Notes under the pieces: generated by a model
Seen by the model: only the letters and a program-made list of their open reading frames with translations
What the model was told of the DNA's origin: nothing
Databases searched by the model: none
Made by a program: the position numbers and the translations under genes
In this document: in pieces, positions 21,115-31,377 of the stretch
Layout: each line of letters begins with the position of its first letter
Numbering within the stretch: position 1 is the first letter of the stretch
Source: Diplolepis rosae
Taxonomy: Eukaryota > Arthropoda > Insecta > Hymenoptera > Diplolepididae
NCBI GenBank assembly: GCA_030998225.1
Contig: JAPYXD010000391.1
Coordinates: 1,054,001-1,118,000 of the forward strand
Direction: 5' to 3'
Length of the DNA: 64,000 nt

Positions 21115-22541
21115 GTGTACTTTTTACATTCTCATGATGGATGAGAAGGTATTGGTTTTATGTGAAAAATGACTTTCGAAATTTTCATCAAATCTTTACG
21201 CTTTGAGACCCCCTGAGTCAGAAAAAACGGTTTTTACGAAAGTGTCTGTCTGTCTGTAGTAGTTCGTGTGCGGCATAACTCTCGATAGAATTATCAGATT
21301 GAATTGAGCTTTGGCACACTTTATCCGAGCCGAAAAAGTAAGGACAAGTTCGTTAACCAGCCACATCCAATCAAAAATTGGGGGATTGAGCACTACTTTT
21401 GTGTTTTTGAAAATAATTTTTTGAAAAAATCAAAAATTTTAATACTGGTTTTTGATAATGCTCATAAATCTCTACAAATTATCTCAATAACATTTTTTGA
21501 TTAAATGAAAATTAGAAATGTTACAGCATATTAAAACTTGAAAAAAGTCAATATCAAAATTCCATTTTCCTGTTAAATTATACGAGATACGAAAAAACGT
21601 TATAATACAATATTATTTTCTACATAAAGACCTACAAATTTGAATTGTAACATTTTTTCATAAGATGCATATTTTTCTTTTTAATTTAAAAAAAACTATT
21701 GAAAATCCAAAAATAAATTTTTTAACAATAATATGTGAAATACGAAAAAAACGTAGAAATACAAAATTGTTTATTTCAAAAAGATCTACAAATTTTGTCT
21801 CACAAAGTTTCTGATAAAACATATATTTTTCGTTTCAATTCCAAAAAATACGATTAAAATTCAAAAATTCCATTTTTTAGACAAAATATGTGAGATACAA
21901 AAAAAACTTTTAGATGAAAAATTGTTTGGCTAAATAAGGTCTACACATTCTTATCGAGAAATTTCTCGACAGGATGTATATTTTAATTTTTTGATTTTTA
22001 ATATTGAAAAAATTCGATTTGTTTCACCAAAATATGTGAGATACGAAATAAGCGTTGTTCTGCAAAATCGTTTCCTTAAATAAAGTCTACGATTGTTTTT
22101 CCTTTTTGAAATATTTGGAAGAAAATAAATTTATTAATAATCATGTAAATAATTAAAAAGTTACAAAAATGCATACAGAAAATCGAGCGCGTCGCGCGAG
22201 TGTCATGATGAGAATGTGTTCCTTAAGGCTGATAGAGCCTTAAGTAAATTGAATTTCCTGTTTCACTTAATTTCAAAAAGAAATTGAGTGACTTTGAGAA
22301 AATGTGTAATTCACATCATCTGTAATATTATTATAAAATTGGTTTGAGCTTCAGTATTAAATTATAAGAAATAAACTTAAATGTATGCTAAGATATTTTT
22401 AAAGTACAATTTCAGCTTTGATAAAAAATGTTTAGTCTCCTTAAATTTTGAATAGATATGACTTATAAAAAAATATTTTTTTAAATAATTCCCGTTTTGT
22501 TGCAAATACATTATTCAAATTTATAATATTTTTTGTTGCAG

Positions 22542-22644
22542 GTAACAAAAAATCAAGATACAACGTTCATTTTGACTGGTTTTGGCAATTTATCTATACG
22601 AGCGCCAAAAATTTTTGGCTTCTCTTATAAAAAAGAAAATATTG
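22542..22644 (+). CDS. Possible internal exon of an unrecognised gene
   Basis: A strong acceptor (TATTTTTTGTTGCAG) and a strong donor (G|GTAAGT) bound 103 nt that are open in only one frame, reading VTKNQDTTFILTGFGNLSI..., FGFSYKKENI. The exon ends one base into a codon. The candidate exon at 24007-24031 is bounded by similar signals and continues in frame as DLHFLLNK. I do not recognise the protein. No start, signal peptide or further exon was found with confidence; a weak possible terminal exon starts at 27868 (TTTATTTCTAG) and would add two or three residues and a stop. Chance pairing of good splice sites cannot be excluded. Confidence 0.42.
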
Positions 22645-23133
22645 GTAAGTGTTGGATTTTATCATTTTCGGATCTTTTTTGGAGTTGTGAAAATAAATTT
22701 TTGAAATAATAACAATTTTAAATATTTATTTCTAATGGTTCTCAGAAAGCTCTACAAATTATGCACATTACATTTTTTCATCAGTTCATTATTAAGAAAT
22801 CCCAATATGAGAAAGTATTGGTTTTATGTGAAATTTGACTTTTCCAATTTTCAACATATCTCGACGTCTGTTGCAGACGTGGTTGTTGTCTGTTGACACA
22901 ATATAATTTTAAAAAATAATCCAATTGTAATGCAGTTGCATATACCACATCAGTGCTCTAAAAGAATGAACGAGTTTGCTATCCAGCAATATCCGCACAG
23001 ATTTTCGAAAATTAGGGCATTTTTGGAGATTTTTTGGACTTTTAAGTTCAATAATAATGTATTTCTCCGAGAAAATGAAAAGATTTTCACGAGAAGGTGG
23101 ACGCATTCCATATTCCTACTTTTTCTGTCCTTA

Positions 23134-23379
23134 TACTCTCTAAATCTGAATCAGTCAAATTTTCATTGATTGAATCAGTGATTTGCCTTATCACTGATTC
23201 AATATTGAAAACAATATTTTTCACTGTTAAATCAGTTTATTTTCGCTATTGGATCAGTTACTTTTCACTGAGTAATCAATGAAATTTGACTCCTTCACAG
23301 TAACCTCTTTTTAGATATTTGAATCGGTCAAATTGCAATGATAATCAGTAAATTTTGACTGATCCAGATTTAGAGAGTA
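23134..23379. repeat. MITE with TCAGTGAAA ladder, copy 2
   Basis: The inverted ends TACTCTCTAAATCTGAATCA and TGATCCAGATTTAGAGAGTA are nearly perfect. The interior repeats ATCAGTGA in both orientations. Confidence 0.88.
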
Positions 23380-23497
23380 AATATTATATTATGAAACTAG
23401 GGGGAACAAAGTTTATTTTGCAAGTGTGAAATTTGATTGAACGAGTAAAATAATTTTTTTTCACTTGGGGGTGAAAAAATGGATCTAATGGACCCGC

Positions 23498-23770
23498 ACT
23501 CTCTAAATCTGAATCGTAAGAATTTTCACTCATTGAATCAGTAATTTTCCTTTTCACTGATTTGTCAGTGGAAACAATATTTTTCACTCTTAAATCAGTT
23601 AATTTTCATTGATTAATCAGTGAAAAGAATATTTTCCACTATTAAAGCAGTAACTTTCATTGAAGTAATCAGAGAAATTTGACTGATTCACAGCAACCTC
23701 TTTTTTGTGATTTAAATCGGTCAAATTTCACTGGTAATCAGTAGATTTTGACTGATTCAGATTAAGAGGG
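23498..23770. repeat. MITE with TCAGTGAAA ladder, copy 3
   Basis: It starts ACTCTCTAAATCTGAATCGT and ends CTGATTCAGATTAAGAGGG. It lies only about 120 bp from copy 2, in the same orientation. Confidence 0.85.
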
Positions 23771-24006
23771 CAGAGGGAAAAAAATGCAACTTTTCACCCG
23801 ATAGTAAAAAAAAGCATTTCTTATTTTCCTGCATCATTTTTTATTTGTTAAATCAAAATTTATTGTTTTCCCTTTTGGAATTTGGAAATATATGCGCCAA
23901 TTCCAATCATTCCAATAGTGTCTAGGAATTTATTTAAAATTTGAAAAAACGCGTTCAGCAAATCAACAGTAAGTATGATTATTGTAATGAAATGTTTTTA
24001 TTGCAG

Positions 24007-24031
24007 ATTTGCATTTCCTATTAAACAAAAG
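24007..24031 (+). CDS. Possible 25-nt microexon following 22542-22644
   Basis: It is bounded by TTTTTATTGCAG and G|GTAAGT and reads DLHFLLNK in the phase left by the upstream candidate exon. Two MITEs lie in the intron between them. Support comes only from splice-site quality and frame agreement. Confidence 0.38.
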
Positions 24032-24149
24032 GTAAGTTTTACACGACATTTTTTTGTTAATTTTCGAGGAGGAAAAGCAACTCCACAAAAATTTACCGCA
24101 CACCCTGGAAGTGGGAGAGGGGTAATTTTTTCCAATAAAACTTAGATAT

Positions 24150-25252
24150 TTTTACATTCTCATCATGGATGAGAAGGTATTGGTTTTATGTGAAAAATGA
24201 CTTTCGAAATTTTCATCAAATCTTTACGCTTTGAGACCCCCTGAGTCAGAAAAAACGGTTTTTACGAAAGTGTCTGTCTGTCTGTAGTAGTTCGTGTGCG
24301 GCATAACTCTCGATAGAATTATCAGATTGAATTGAGCTTTGGCACACTTTATCCGAGCCGAAAAATTAAGAACAAGTTCGTTAACCAGTCACATCCAATC
24401 AAAATTGAGGGATTGATCACTAATTTGGTCTTTTTGAAAATAACTTTTTGAAAAAATCAAAAATTTCAATACTGGTTTTTGATAGTGCTCAGAGATCTCT
24501 ACAAATTATCCTAATAACATTTTTTAATTAAATCAAAATTAGAAACGTTACAGCATATTAAAACTTGAAAAAAGTCAATATCAAAATTCCATTTTCCAGT
24601 TAAATTATACGAGATATGTAAAAACGTTATGATACAATATTATTTTCTACATAAAGATCTACAAATTTGAATTGTAACATTTTTTCATAAGATACATATT
24701 TTATTTTCTTATGAAAAAATGTTACAATTCAAATTTGTAGGTCTTTATTTATTTAATAATATTGTATCATAACGTTTTTCGTATCTCGTATAATTTAACT
24801 GGAAAATGGAATTTTGATATTGACTTTTTTCGAATTTGAATACGCTGTAACATTTCTAATTTTGATTTAATCAAAAAATGTTATCAGGATAATTTGTAGA
24901 GATTTATGAGCACTATCAAAAACCAGTATTGAATTTTTTGATTTTTTCAAAAAGTTATTTTCAAAAAGACCAAATTAGTGATCAATCCCTTAATTTTGAT
25001 TGGATGTATGGCTTAACGAACTTGTCCTTACTTTTTCGGTTCCGATAAAATGTACCAAAACTCAATTCAATCTGATAATTCTATCGAAAGTTATGCCGCA
25101 CACGACCTACTACAGACAGACAGACAGACAGACACTTTCGTAAAATCCATTTTTTCTGACTCAGGGGGTCTCAAAACGTAAAGATTTGATGAAAATTTCG
25201 AAAGTCATTTTTCACATAAAACCAATACCTTCTCATCCATGATGAGAATGTA
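24150..25252. repeat. Compact foldback of the same family, arms about 0.55 kb
   Basis: It begins TTACATTCTCATCATGGATG and ends CATCCATGATGAGAATGTAA. The arms meet almost directly at about 24710 (ATAAGATACATATTTTATTTTCTTATG), so it is nearly a perfect palindrome made from two outer-end copies of the element at 18941-22395. Confidence 0.88.
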
Positions 25253-25255
25253 AAA

Positions 25256-25651
25256 AAAACTATTGAAAATCCAAAATTCAATTTTATGTAAAAATAATAT
25301 TGTATCATAACGTTTTTACGTATCTCGTATAATTTAACTGGAAAATGGAATTTTGATATTGACTTTTTTCAAGTTTTAATATGCTGTAACGTTTCTAATT
25401 TTTATTTAATCAAAAAATGTCATCAGGATAATTTGTAGATATTTATGAGCACTATCAAAAACCAGTATTGACATTTTTGATTTTTTCAAAAAGTTATTTT
25501 CAAAAAGACCAAATTAGTGATCAATCCCTCAATTTTGATTGGATGTGGCTGGTTAACGAACTTGTTCTTAATTTTCGGCTTGATTTGATGAAAATTTCGA
25601 AAGTCATTTTTCACATAAAACCAATACCTTCTCATCCATGATGAGAATGTA
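25256..25651. repeat. Partial third arm of the foldback family
   Basis: It runs in the same orientation as 24710-25252 (ATCAGGATAATTTGTAGATA..., GGATGTGGCTGGTTAACGAA) and ends CATCCATGATGAGAATGTAA. An internal deletion removes the GGGGTCTC and CAGACAGA blocks (joint near 25583). Confidence 0.8.
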
Positions 25652-25805
25652 AAAAAGAGGTTCTATTTTTCAAAGTTCAAAATTACCTCCCTCTCACCCC
25701 CAGACACTGGGAGGAAATGTACTTTTTTCGTTCTAAAATGTCCAGAGCCTTCAATTTTGGTCCGATTTTTAATTTTTTTTTAACATTAAAGTGCGTTAAT
25801 AATTT

Positions 25806-27262
25806 TTTGACTCAAAATATGGAAAAACTGAAATTTTTTATATAATAATTCTTTACGCTTTAATAACGGCTTAGGTAAACTCTATATTGTCTTAAATGAA
25901 TGTTTGGGGACTTACAGAATACAAATAAATTGTTTATTATTCCATTTAATTGTTATAAACAAATTTTGTGAACAAATTGGCAAATAGTCTTATTATCGGT
26001 AAACAAAAATTTCTTTTTGCTAAAAGTGCTTCGTATTAATGTAGAAATGACATTTAATCACAAAAATAATTAAAAAGATAACACTAACCATTGTTATAAA
26101 CAATTCTTGTGGTAAAATATTTAAACTTCAAGTTTTTTCAAATTATAATTTCCTCCAATCGCCAGAACGACTTCAGGTATTTCTTAAAATAAGAAATCTT
26201 TAATAATATTTGGCAAAATATAACAATTAAAATTCTTATTAACAAATTAGATAAACGAATTTTAAATTATTTATTAAAACAACTCAAAGTTATTAAAACA
26301 AAATATAACTCTGGATACTATGGATACAGAAAAGATTTCTATTTCTCAATTTTTCAATTGAAGAGGAAGTTTTTGGATGAAATTTGTTAGTAAAAACCTT
26401 TATAAAAATGTTTAATAATGTATTTTTAATAATATTTCTGACTAACTTAGACTCACTACTTAGTCTAAAGCTATTTCAATTGAAAACCAGATTTTTTTCT
26501 ACTTAAAACTGCCGAAATTTGAAATTTGTTCATCTTAATTGTTTATCAACATTTAGATTTTTACATTTTACCAAATATTATCACAGATATATTATTTTCA
26601 GGAATATCTGTATCCATTGTGGCTATCAAAAGAAATTTAAATTTGATAAAACCTTATATTTAAATATTTTGTTACAAAATTTGTTTATAACAATGGTTAT
26701 TGTTAATTGTTCAAATATTTTTGTGACTAGCAGTCATTTTTCCAATAGTTTAAAACATTTTCAGTGCAACAAAATTTATTTTCTAGACGAAAAGGCCAAC
26801 ATTTTGAATTTGTTTATCTAACTTGTTTATGAAAATTTTAATTGTTATATTCTACCAACTATTAATAAAAATTTCTTATTTTAAGAAATACCTGAAGTCG
26901 TTATGGCGATTGGAGGAAATTGTAATTTGAAAAAACCTGAAGTTTAAATATTTTACCACAAGAGTTGTTTATAACAATGGTTATTGTTATCTCTTTCATT
27001 ATTTTTGTGATTACATGTCATTTATATATTAATGCGAAGCACTTTTAGCAAAAAGAAATTTTTGTTTACCGATAATAAGACTATTCTCCAATTTGTTCAT
27101 AAAATTTGTTTATAACAATTAAATGGAATAATAAACAAGTTATTTGTATTCTGTGAGTCCCCAAACATTTATTTAAGACAATATAGAGTTTAACTAAGCC
27201 GTTATTAAAGCGTAAAGAATTGTTAAGTAAAAAATTTCAGTTTTTCCATATTTTGAGTAAAA
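25806..27262. repeat. Foldback element with arms about 0.48 kb and a palindromic loop
   Basis: The left arm runs from TTTGACTCAAAATATGGAAA and the right arm ends TTTCCATATTTTGAGTAAAA. Matching inner blocks include GTTTGGGGACTTACAGAATA / TTCTGTGAGTCCCCAAAC and TCCAATCGCCAGAACGACTT / GTCGTTATGGCGATTGGA. The loop (about 26280-26800) is itself partly mirrored (TACTATGGATACAGA / TCTGTATCCATTGTGG). The open frame at 26519-26821 lies in this palindrome and is not credible as a gene. Confidence 0.85.
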
Positions 27263-27649
27263 GTGTTGAAAATAGAAAGTTTGTATTGCGGACATTTTTT
27301 CGTACGATGCGTATTTCTTGAAATATTTCGAAGTCTCAGGATAAAAAATTTGACTTGCTCTGTAGCTTACATTTTTTATTTTTCTGCGTCTAGGTGAGTA
27401 TAATGCGGAAAAAAATCTAAAAATCTTAAAAATAGTCTTGCAACCATGATTTGTGTAAGTCCTAAAAAAAGTTTTTCATTTTTGTGTAAACGAAATAAGA
27501 AATTTTTTCCGCATGTAATTTTCAAAGTAAGAAATATTTTTTTGATCCATTGCTGGAGATCTAGTTTGATATTTATGAAATAAAATATTTGCAATAAAAT
27601 TTTACAACTCAGTGCAAACAATTTTTTTTTTGCACATCTTGTATGATTT

Positions 27650-27840
27650 TCAGTTTAAAAATAGTAATAAACGTGATAAGGAAACGTGCTTGTACATACA
27701 TTATCACCTTTTACAAAAGTGCAGACATTTAAGGCTTTATTTTCTGTTTAAATAAGTTATATTCAATCAACTGAAGGTCATGTAAATGCTTTTAACATTG
27801 TGATTTCTGAAAAAAAAAATTATTTTCTATTTGTTTCCAT
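27650..27840. repeat. Second copy of the segment at 16440-16650
   Basis: ACGTGCTTGTACATACA, TATATTCAATCAACTGAAGGTCATGTA and TTTTAACATTGTGA align in order with the earlier segment. The function is unknown. Confidence 0.5.
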
Positions 27841-27939
27841 AAACTAATGTTTATGTTTATTTCTAGGCGATTTTAAGTCGTTATATAACAGTAGCTTTTT
27901 GTCTATCCTCTTAATTTCAATTAGTGACTAGATTCTCTC

Positions 27940-28214
27940 TACTCTCTAAATCTGAATCAGTAAAATGTTCACTGATTGAATCAGTGATTTGTCGTATCAC
28001 TGATCATCAGTGAATACAAAATTATTCACTATCAAGTCAGTTAATTTTCACTGATAAATAAGTATAAACAATATTTTCCACTTATAGATAAATCAATTTT
28101 CACTGAAGTAATCAGTGAAATTTGACTGATTCACAGTAATCTCTTTTTAGCTTATGAATCGGTCAAATTTCACTGATAATCAGTATATTTTAACTGATTT
28201 AGATTTAGAGAATA
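27940..28214. repeat. MITE with TCAGTGAAA ladder, copy 4
   Basis: It starts TACTCTCTAAATCTGAATCA and ends CTGATTTAGATTTAGAGAATA, with the same CACTGATT ladder as the other copies. Confidence 0.85.
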
Positions 28215-28321
28215 TACAATCAGTAACGTCAACTGGGAAACCAGTTAATATTATCTGATTCATAATAAAATTCAGGCATTGGTTAAAATAACTTAAAGCC
28301 TACTGCTTGAAATTGCAAGAA

Positions 28322-28565
28322 TACACTGAGAAAACAACTGGTTTGAATAAAAAAAAACATATTTTTGATATACGTCCAAAGAAATTTTGTTCAAATCAAT
28401 GTTTTTTTGATTAAAACAATTTTTTTGTCTCAAACCAATTTGTCCCAAGATAATTATTTTGTTTTATTTCAAAACGATTTGCTTCGATTAAAAAAAAAAT
28501 TTTTTGAGTTAAAGAAACTTTGTTCGATTAAAACTAATTTTTCTTTTGGCCATATATTAAGCACT
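28322..28565. repeat. Diverged CTTTGATTCAAAG-type repeat
   Basis: It opens ACACTGAGAAAACAACTGGTTTGAAT and has ATACGTCCAAAGAAATTTTG, both variants of the family words. The open frame across it is an artefact. Confidence 0.6.
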
Positions 28566-30009
28566 TAACTGCCAATGACGCGTTTCTGCGTCAAAACAAC
28601 ATGTAACAAAAATGGAAATGATGCAATAGTGCGCACATAGTTTTATTTATTTCTGGTCTCTACGATTTTTATGAAACTTGGTTCAAGGAGGTTTCCGGAC
28701 CCTTTAATCTGAATCTGTGGTAAAAATTTCAAACTTCTACACATTTTACTTCAGTTGGGCTTCCATGGTATAGTAAAAATATGAATTTTAGATTTCTTCA
28801 AAATATATTTATGGTTTAAATGAAGAATAGTTTCTAGAAGATAAAAACATTATGGATAAGTTCACTGCAAATAACTTCGAGAATATTTCCAGCAATTTTC
28901 TCGGTAAAATTCTTTATTTTGTCTAGGAATATTAATTTTCCCATATAAATGAAAATTTTTTCATCATTTAGAAAAAATCCTCCTTTTTTGTGGGAATATT
29001 TCTATAAGACAAGAATAATTTTCCTAATAAGTTAAGAAATATGGAAATTTACCAAAGTTGTTTTCAAACCAATTTTTGAAACTTATTTTCTAAAAATTTG
29101 TAGAAAATTCCCAGAAAATTGTTAAGAGTGTTGCGAAGCTTGCTCTTTTAATTTCACTCAGTGAAACATTCTTAATTATGCAAGAAATTTATGAATATTG
29201 ATTTAAAAATAGATTTAGACAAAAATTGGTTTTTGCTAAAGTATTTGCAATTCACTAGTTTTTTAGAAAATAATGAAAAAAGTTTGGTAACTTTCAAGAA
29301 ATATACTCACAGAAAAAAGCCTGGTAATAAATTGCGTAATAAATAAAAAATAAATCAAATAAATAAAAAAAATATAAATAGAACAAATGAATAAAAAAAA
29401 TATATAAATAAAAAAAATGCGTAAACAATTTAAAGACAGAAATGCATATAAAGGTAAATCATTCCCGTATTTTCTGGAAAATTCTTAATTTATTAATAAA
29501 GCAGCCAAATGTAATAGGCGGCGTTAAACCTTACCATACGGAATAAATTTGATCTTCTGCGAAATTGGATTTCGAATGTTTACTAATTTTAGTCCTTTTT
29601 TCTGAAACAACCGAAATCTGATTTCCATTTAATCTCGAGAGAAATAACATTTGGAAGATAAACTATTGTCATTAAGCGAGCGTTGAACTCGAAAATTCGT
29701 ATCGATTATCATATTTATACTCGTACCCATCAATGTTTTGTTTCTTAATAGATGAACATTTTATGAACTCAATTTTTTTAAACAAAGGGTGTTATATAAT
29801 TTTAAAAAATCGATATTATTGTTATAGGTGTCTCCAAACACAAAATTATATTTTTCAAGAATTTTCCAGTTTTTGATTTCCCTGTTTACTAATGCGTTTT
29901 TTTAAATTTTGAAAACACAATAACATTGTACGTACCAAATTTTTCATTTAGATAAAAAAAATTGATTTTACTTTTAATTCCCAGTCGGATCAATCCGCGT
30001 TGTTACGAC
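28566..30009. other. AT-rich intergenic stretch
   Basis: No gene. A low-complexity AAATAAATAAAAAA tract lies at about 29336-29420. Between about 28860 and 29130 there are scattered mirrored words (TTCCAGCAATTTTCTCGG..., CCAGAAAATTG), possibly an old MITE. Confidence 0.4.
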
Positions 30010-30232
30010 GTTCACAAAAAATTCAGTACTGCACCAAGATTGGTTAGCCGCTACTGACTTGCCATTACTGGCGCAGTAGTAAATATTTATGATAGCCATT
30101 ACTGCTGCAGTAATGGCAAGTCAGTAACGGCTAACCAGTACTGTCGCAGTAATGGCTATCATAAATATTTAGGACTGTGTCAGTACTGGGAAGGCAGTAC
30201 TCTGTTAGTGTTGGGCGCCAGTACTGCGCCAG
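30010..30232. repeat. AGTACTGG-type repeat element, block 1
   Basis: It is made of mirrored units of CAGTACTGG, GGTTAGCCGCTACTGACTTG, CCATTACTG and GGCTATCATAAATATTTA. The same units recur at 31378-31443, 32619-32780, 33499-33625 and 34800-34945, forming a dispersed nested cluster across 5 kb. Confidence 0.8.
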
Positions 30233-30362
30233 TTTTTTTTTTAATCAGGGGAGATAGAGAATGAATTTACACTGTTGTGTGAAACTCGGCCGAAACAATA
30301 TCCATTAAACTCAAAACTCCCCTGCTTTCCCACCAGCCCGTGACCTCGAAACTGCGTTAGCT

Positions 30363-31330
30363 TTAAACTTCAGGATCATGTTCTATAGATGCCTCGGCGT
30401 ACTCATCTACTGCAAACTTGGTTTTATACGCGTCCTCTCTAAGGCTTCCTCTTCGGGGATGCCTTCCGAAAAGCCGCGCAACGCATTGTCCCCGGGATAT
30501 GATCGTCCAGGGTTTTATCTTCTTTAGCGGAGCAAAGGTAGTACTGCGGTTTCCTTGTGCAGGACCCTGCAGCGTGCCCCTCTGTCTCACCTCCAGAAAC
30601 TTTTGCTTCGGTTGGGCCCCCGACAGTTCGCCATCATGTGGCCAAAACCAAGACAGCGGTAACATCCATTTACCTCCTTCTTTTGGCGGACCCTGCAGGA
30701 GACCCACCCGATTTTGATGTGGGTCGCCTTGATTAATTTCAAGGCCCGCACCTCCTCCAGAAGCACATACGCCTTCCTGTTTCCTCGGTATGGTCTCTTA
30801 CTTAGAGACACCTTGAATTCTAACTCCGATCCCTGGTTAAAAAAGGCTCTTACAGCATCTCCGACATCCTCGGCTTCAATGTTGGGTTTTATGTTCGCAA
30901 TCTCGACCTCAATCCTGAGGATGAAGTGGCGGACAGTCCCACTAGCACCAATAATCTTTTTCAAGGCGGTATCTAGCCGCCCTCTGCTTTCTTCTGAACA
31001 TTTCAGTTCGACAAGCAGGTCTTTAGAGCGCGTCTTCCTAATTCCAAGGACTGTGACGCCGAGTTCATCAGGTTTGACGTGCTTCTTGAGGTCTTTTAAA
31101 ACGGCCGCGTTGCCCTCAGCGGGCAACGCAATCCGGTTTCTTAACCTCTTGTTTAGGCTTTTTCTTTCAGAGGTCTTTCCTGGCTGGGACCTCCATCCAT
31201 TCCTTTCCCTTTGTAGAGGCTTTTGGCCTCTGCACCTTCGGCTTCTTGGCTGCTGTGTCGCGCGGGCTCATGGTCAACTCTCTCCGCCGTTTCCGCAACT
31301 CCGGAGTACTGCTCACTATAATTTGTGGGG
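30363..31330 (-). pseudogene. R1-clade LINE ORF1 (Gag-like, CCHC zinc knuckle), frameshifted
   Basis: The minus strand starts near 31272 with MSPRDTAAKKPKVQRPKAST...WMEVPARKDL and a stop, then shifts frame into 30587-31126: LGVTVLGIRKTRSKDLLVEL..., a GTVRHFILRIEVEIANIKP stretch (RRM-like/ESF-type region) and a zinc knuckle with Cys-x2-Cys-x4-His-x4-Cys (CYRCLGFGHMMANCRG). A second frameshift leads to 30363-30590, which has the adjoining sequence CARLFGRHPRRGSL. This order is typical of ORF1 of R1-clade LINEs. No ORF2 follows. The block is much richer in GC than the host DNA. Confidence 0.82.
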
Positions 31331-31377
31331 CTGTATGGCAGCCCTAATCCCAGATGCTTTTAACACTTTGGGCCCAC

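Larger units (their letters stand above)
18941..22395. repeat. Giant inverted repeat (foldback), arms about 1.27 kb
   Basis: The left arm (about 18941-20216) and right arm (about 21116-22395) are close reverse complements. Shared landmarks are CTGAAGCTCAAACCAA / TTGGTTTGAGCTTCAG at the outer ends and CATCCATGATGAGAATGTAA / TTACATTCTCATGATGGATG at the inner ends. Each arm carries AACCGTTTTTT...GACTCAGGGGGTCTCAAA and a CAGA/TCTG microsatellite. The 0.9-kb spacer holds MITEs and a third partial copy of the outer tip (about 20566-20810). Short open frames in the arms mirror each other and are not genes. Confidence 0.88.

Noticed and set aside
20062..25132. CAGACAGA and similar short repeats as a CRISPR-like array
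   Set aside because: They are simple microsatellites in foldback arms; there are no unique spacers, and the DNA is eukaryotic.
26519..26821. 100-residue open frame, plus strand
   Set aside because: It lies in the loop and arm of the foldback at 25806-27262, is A/T-driven in composition, and has no signal, motif or splice context.
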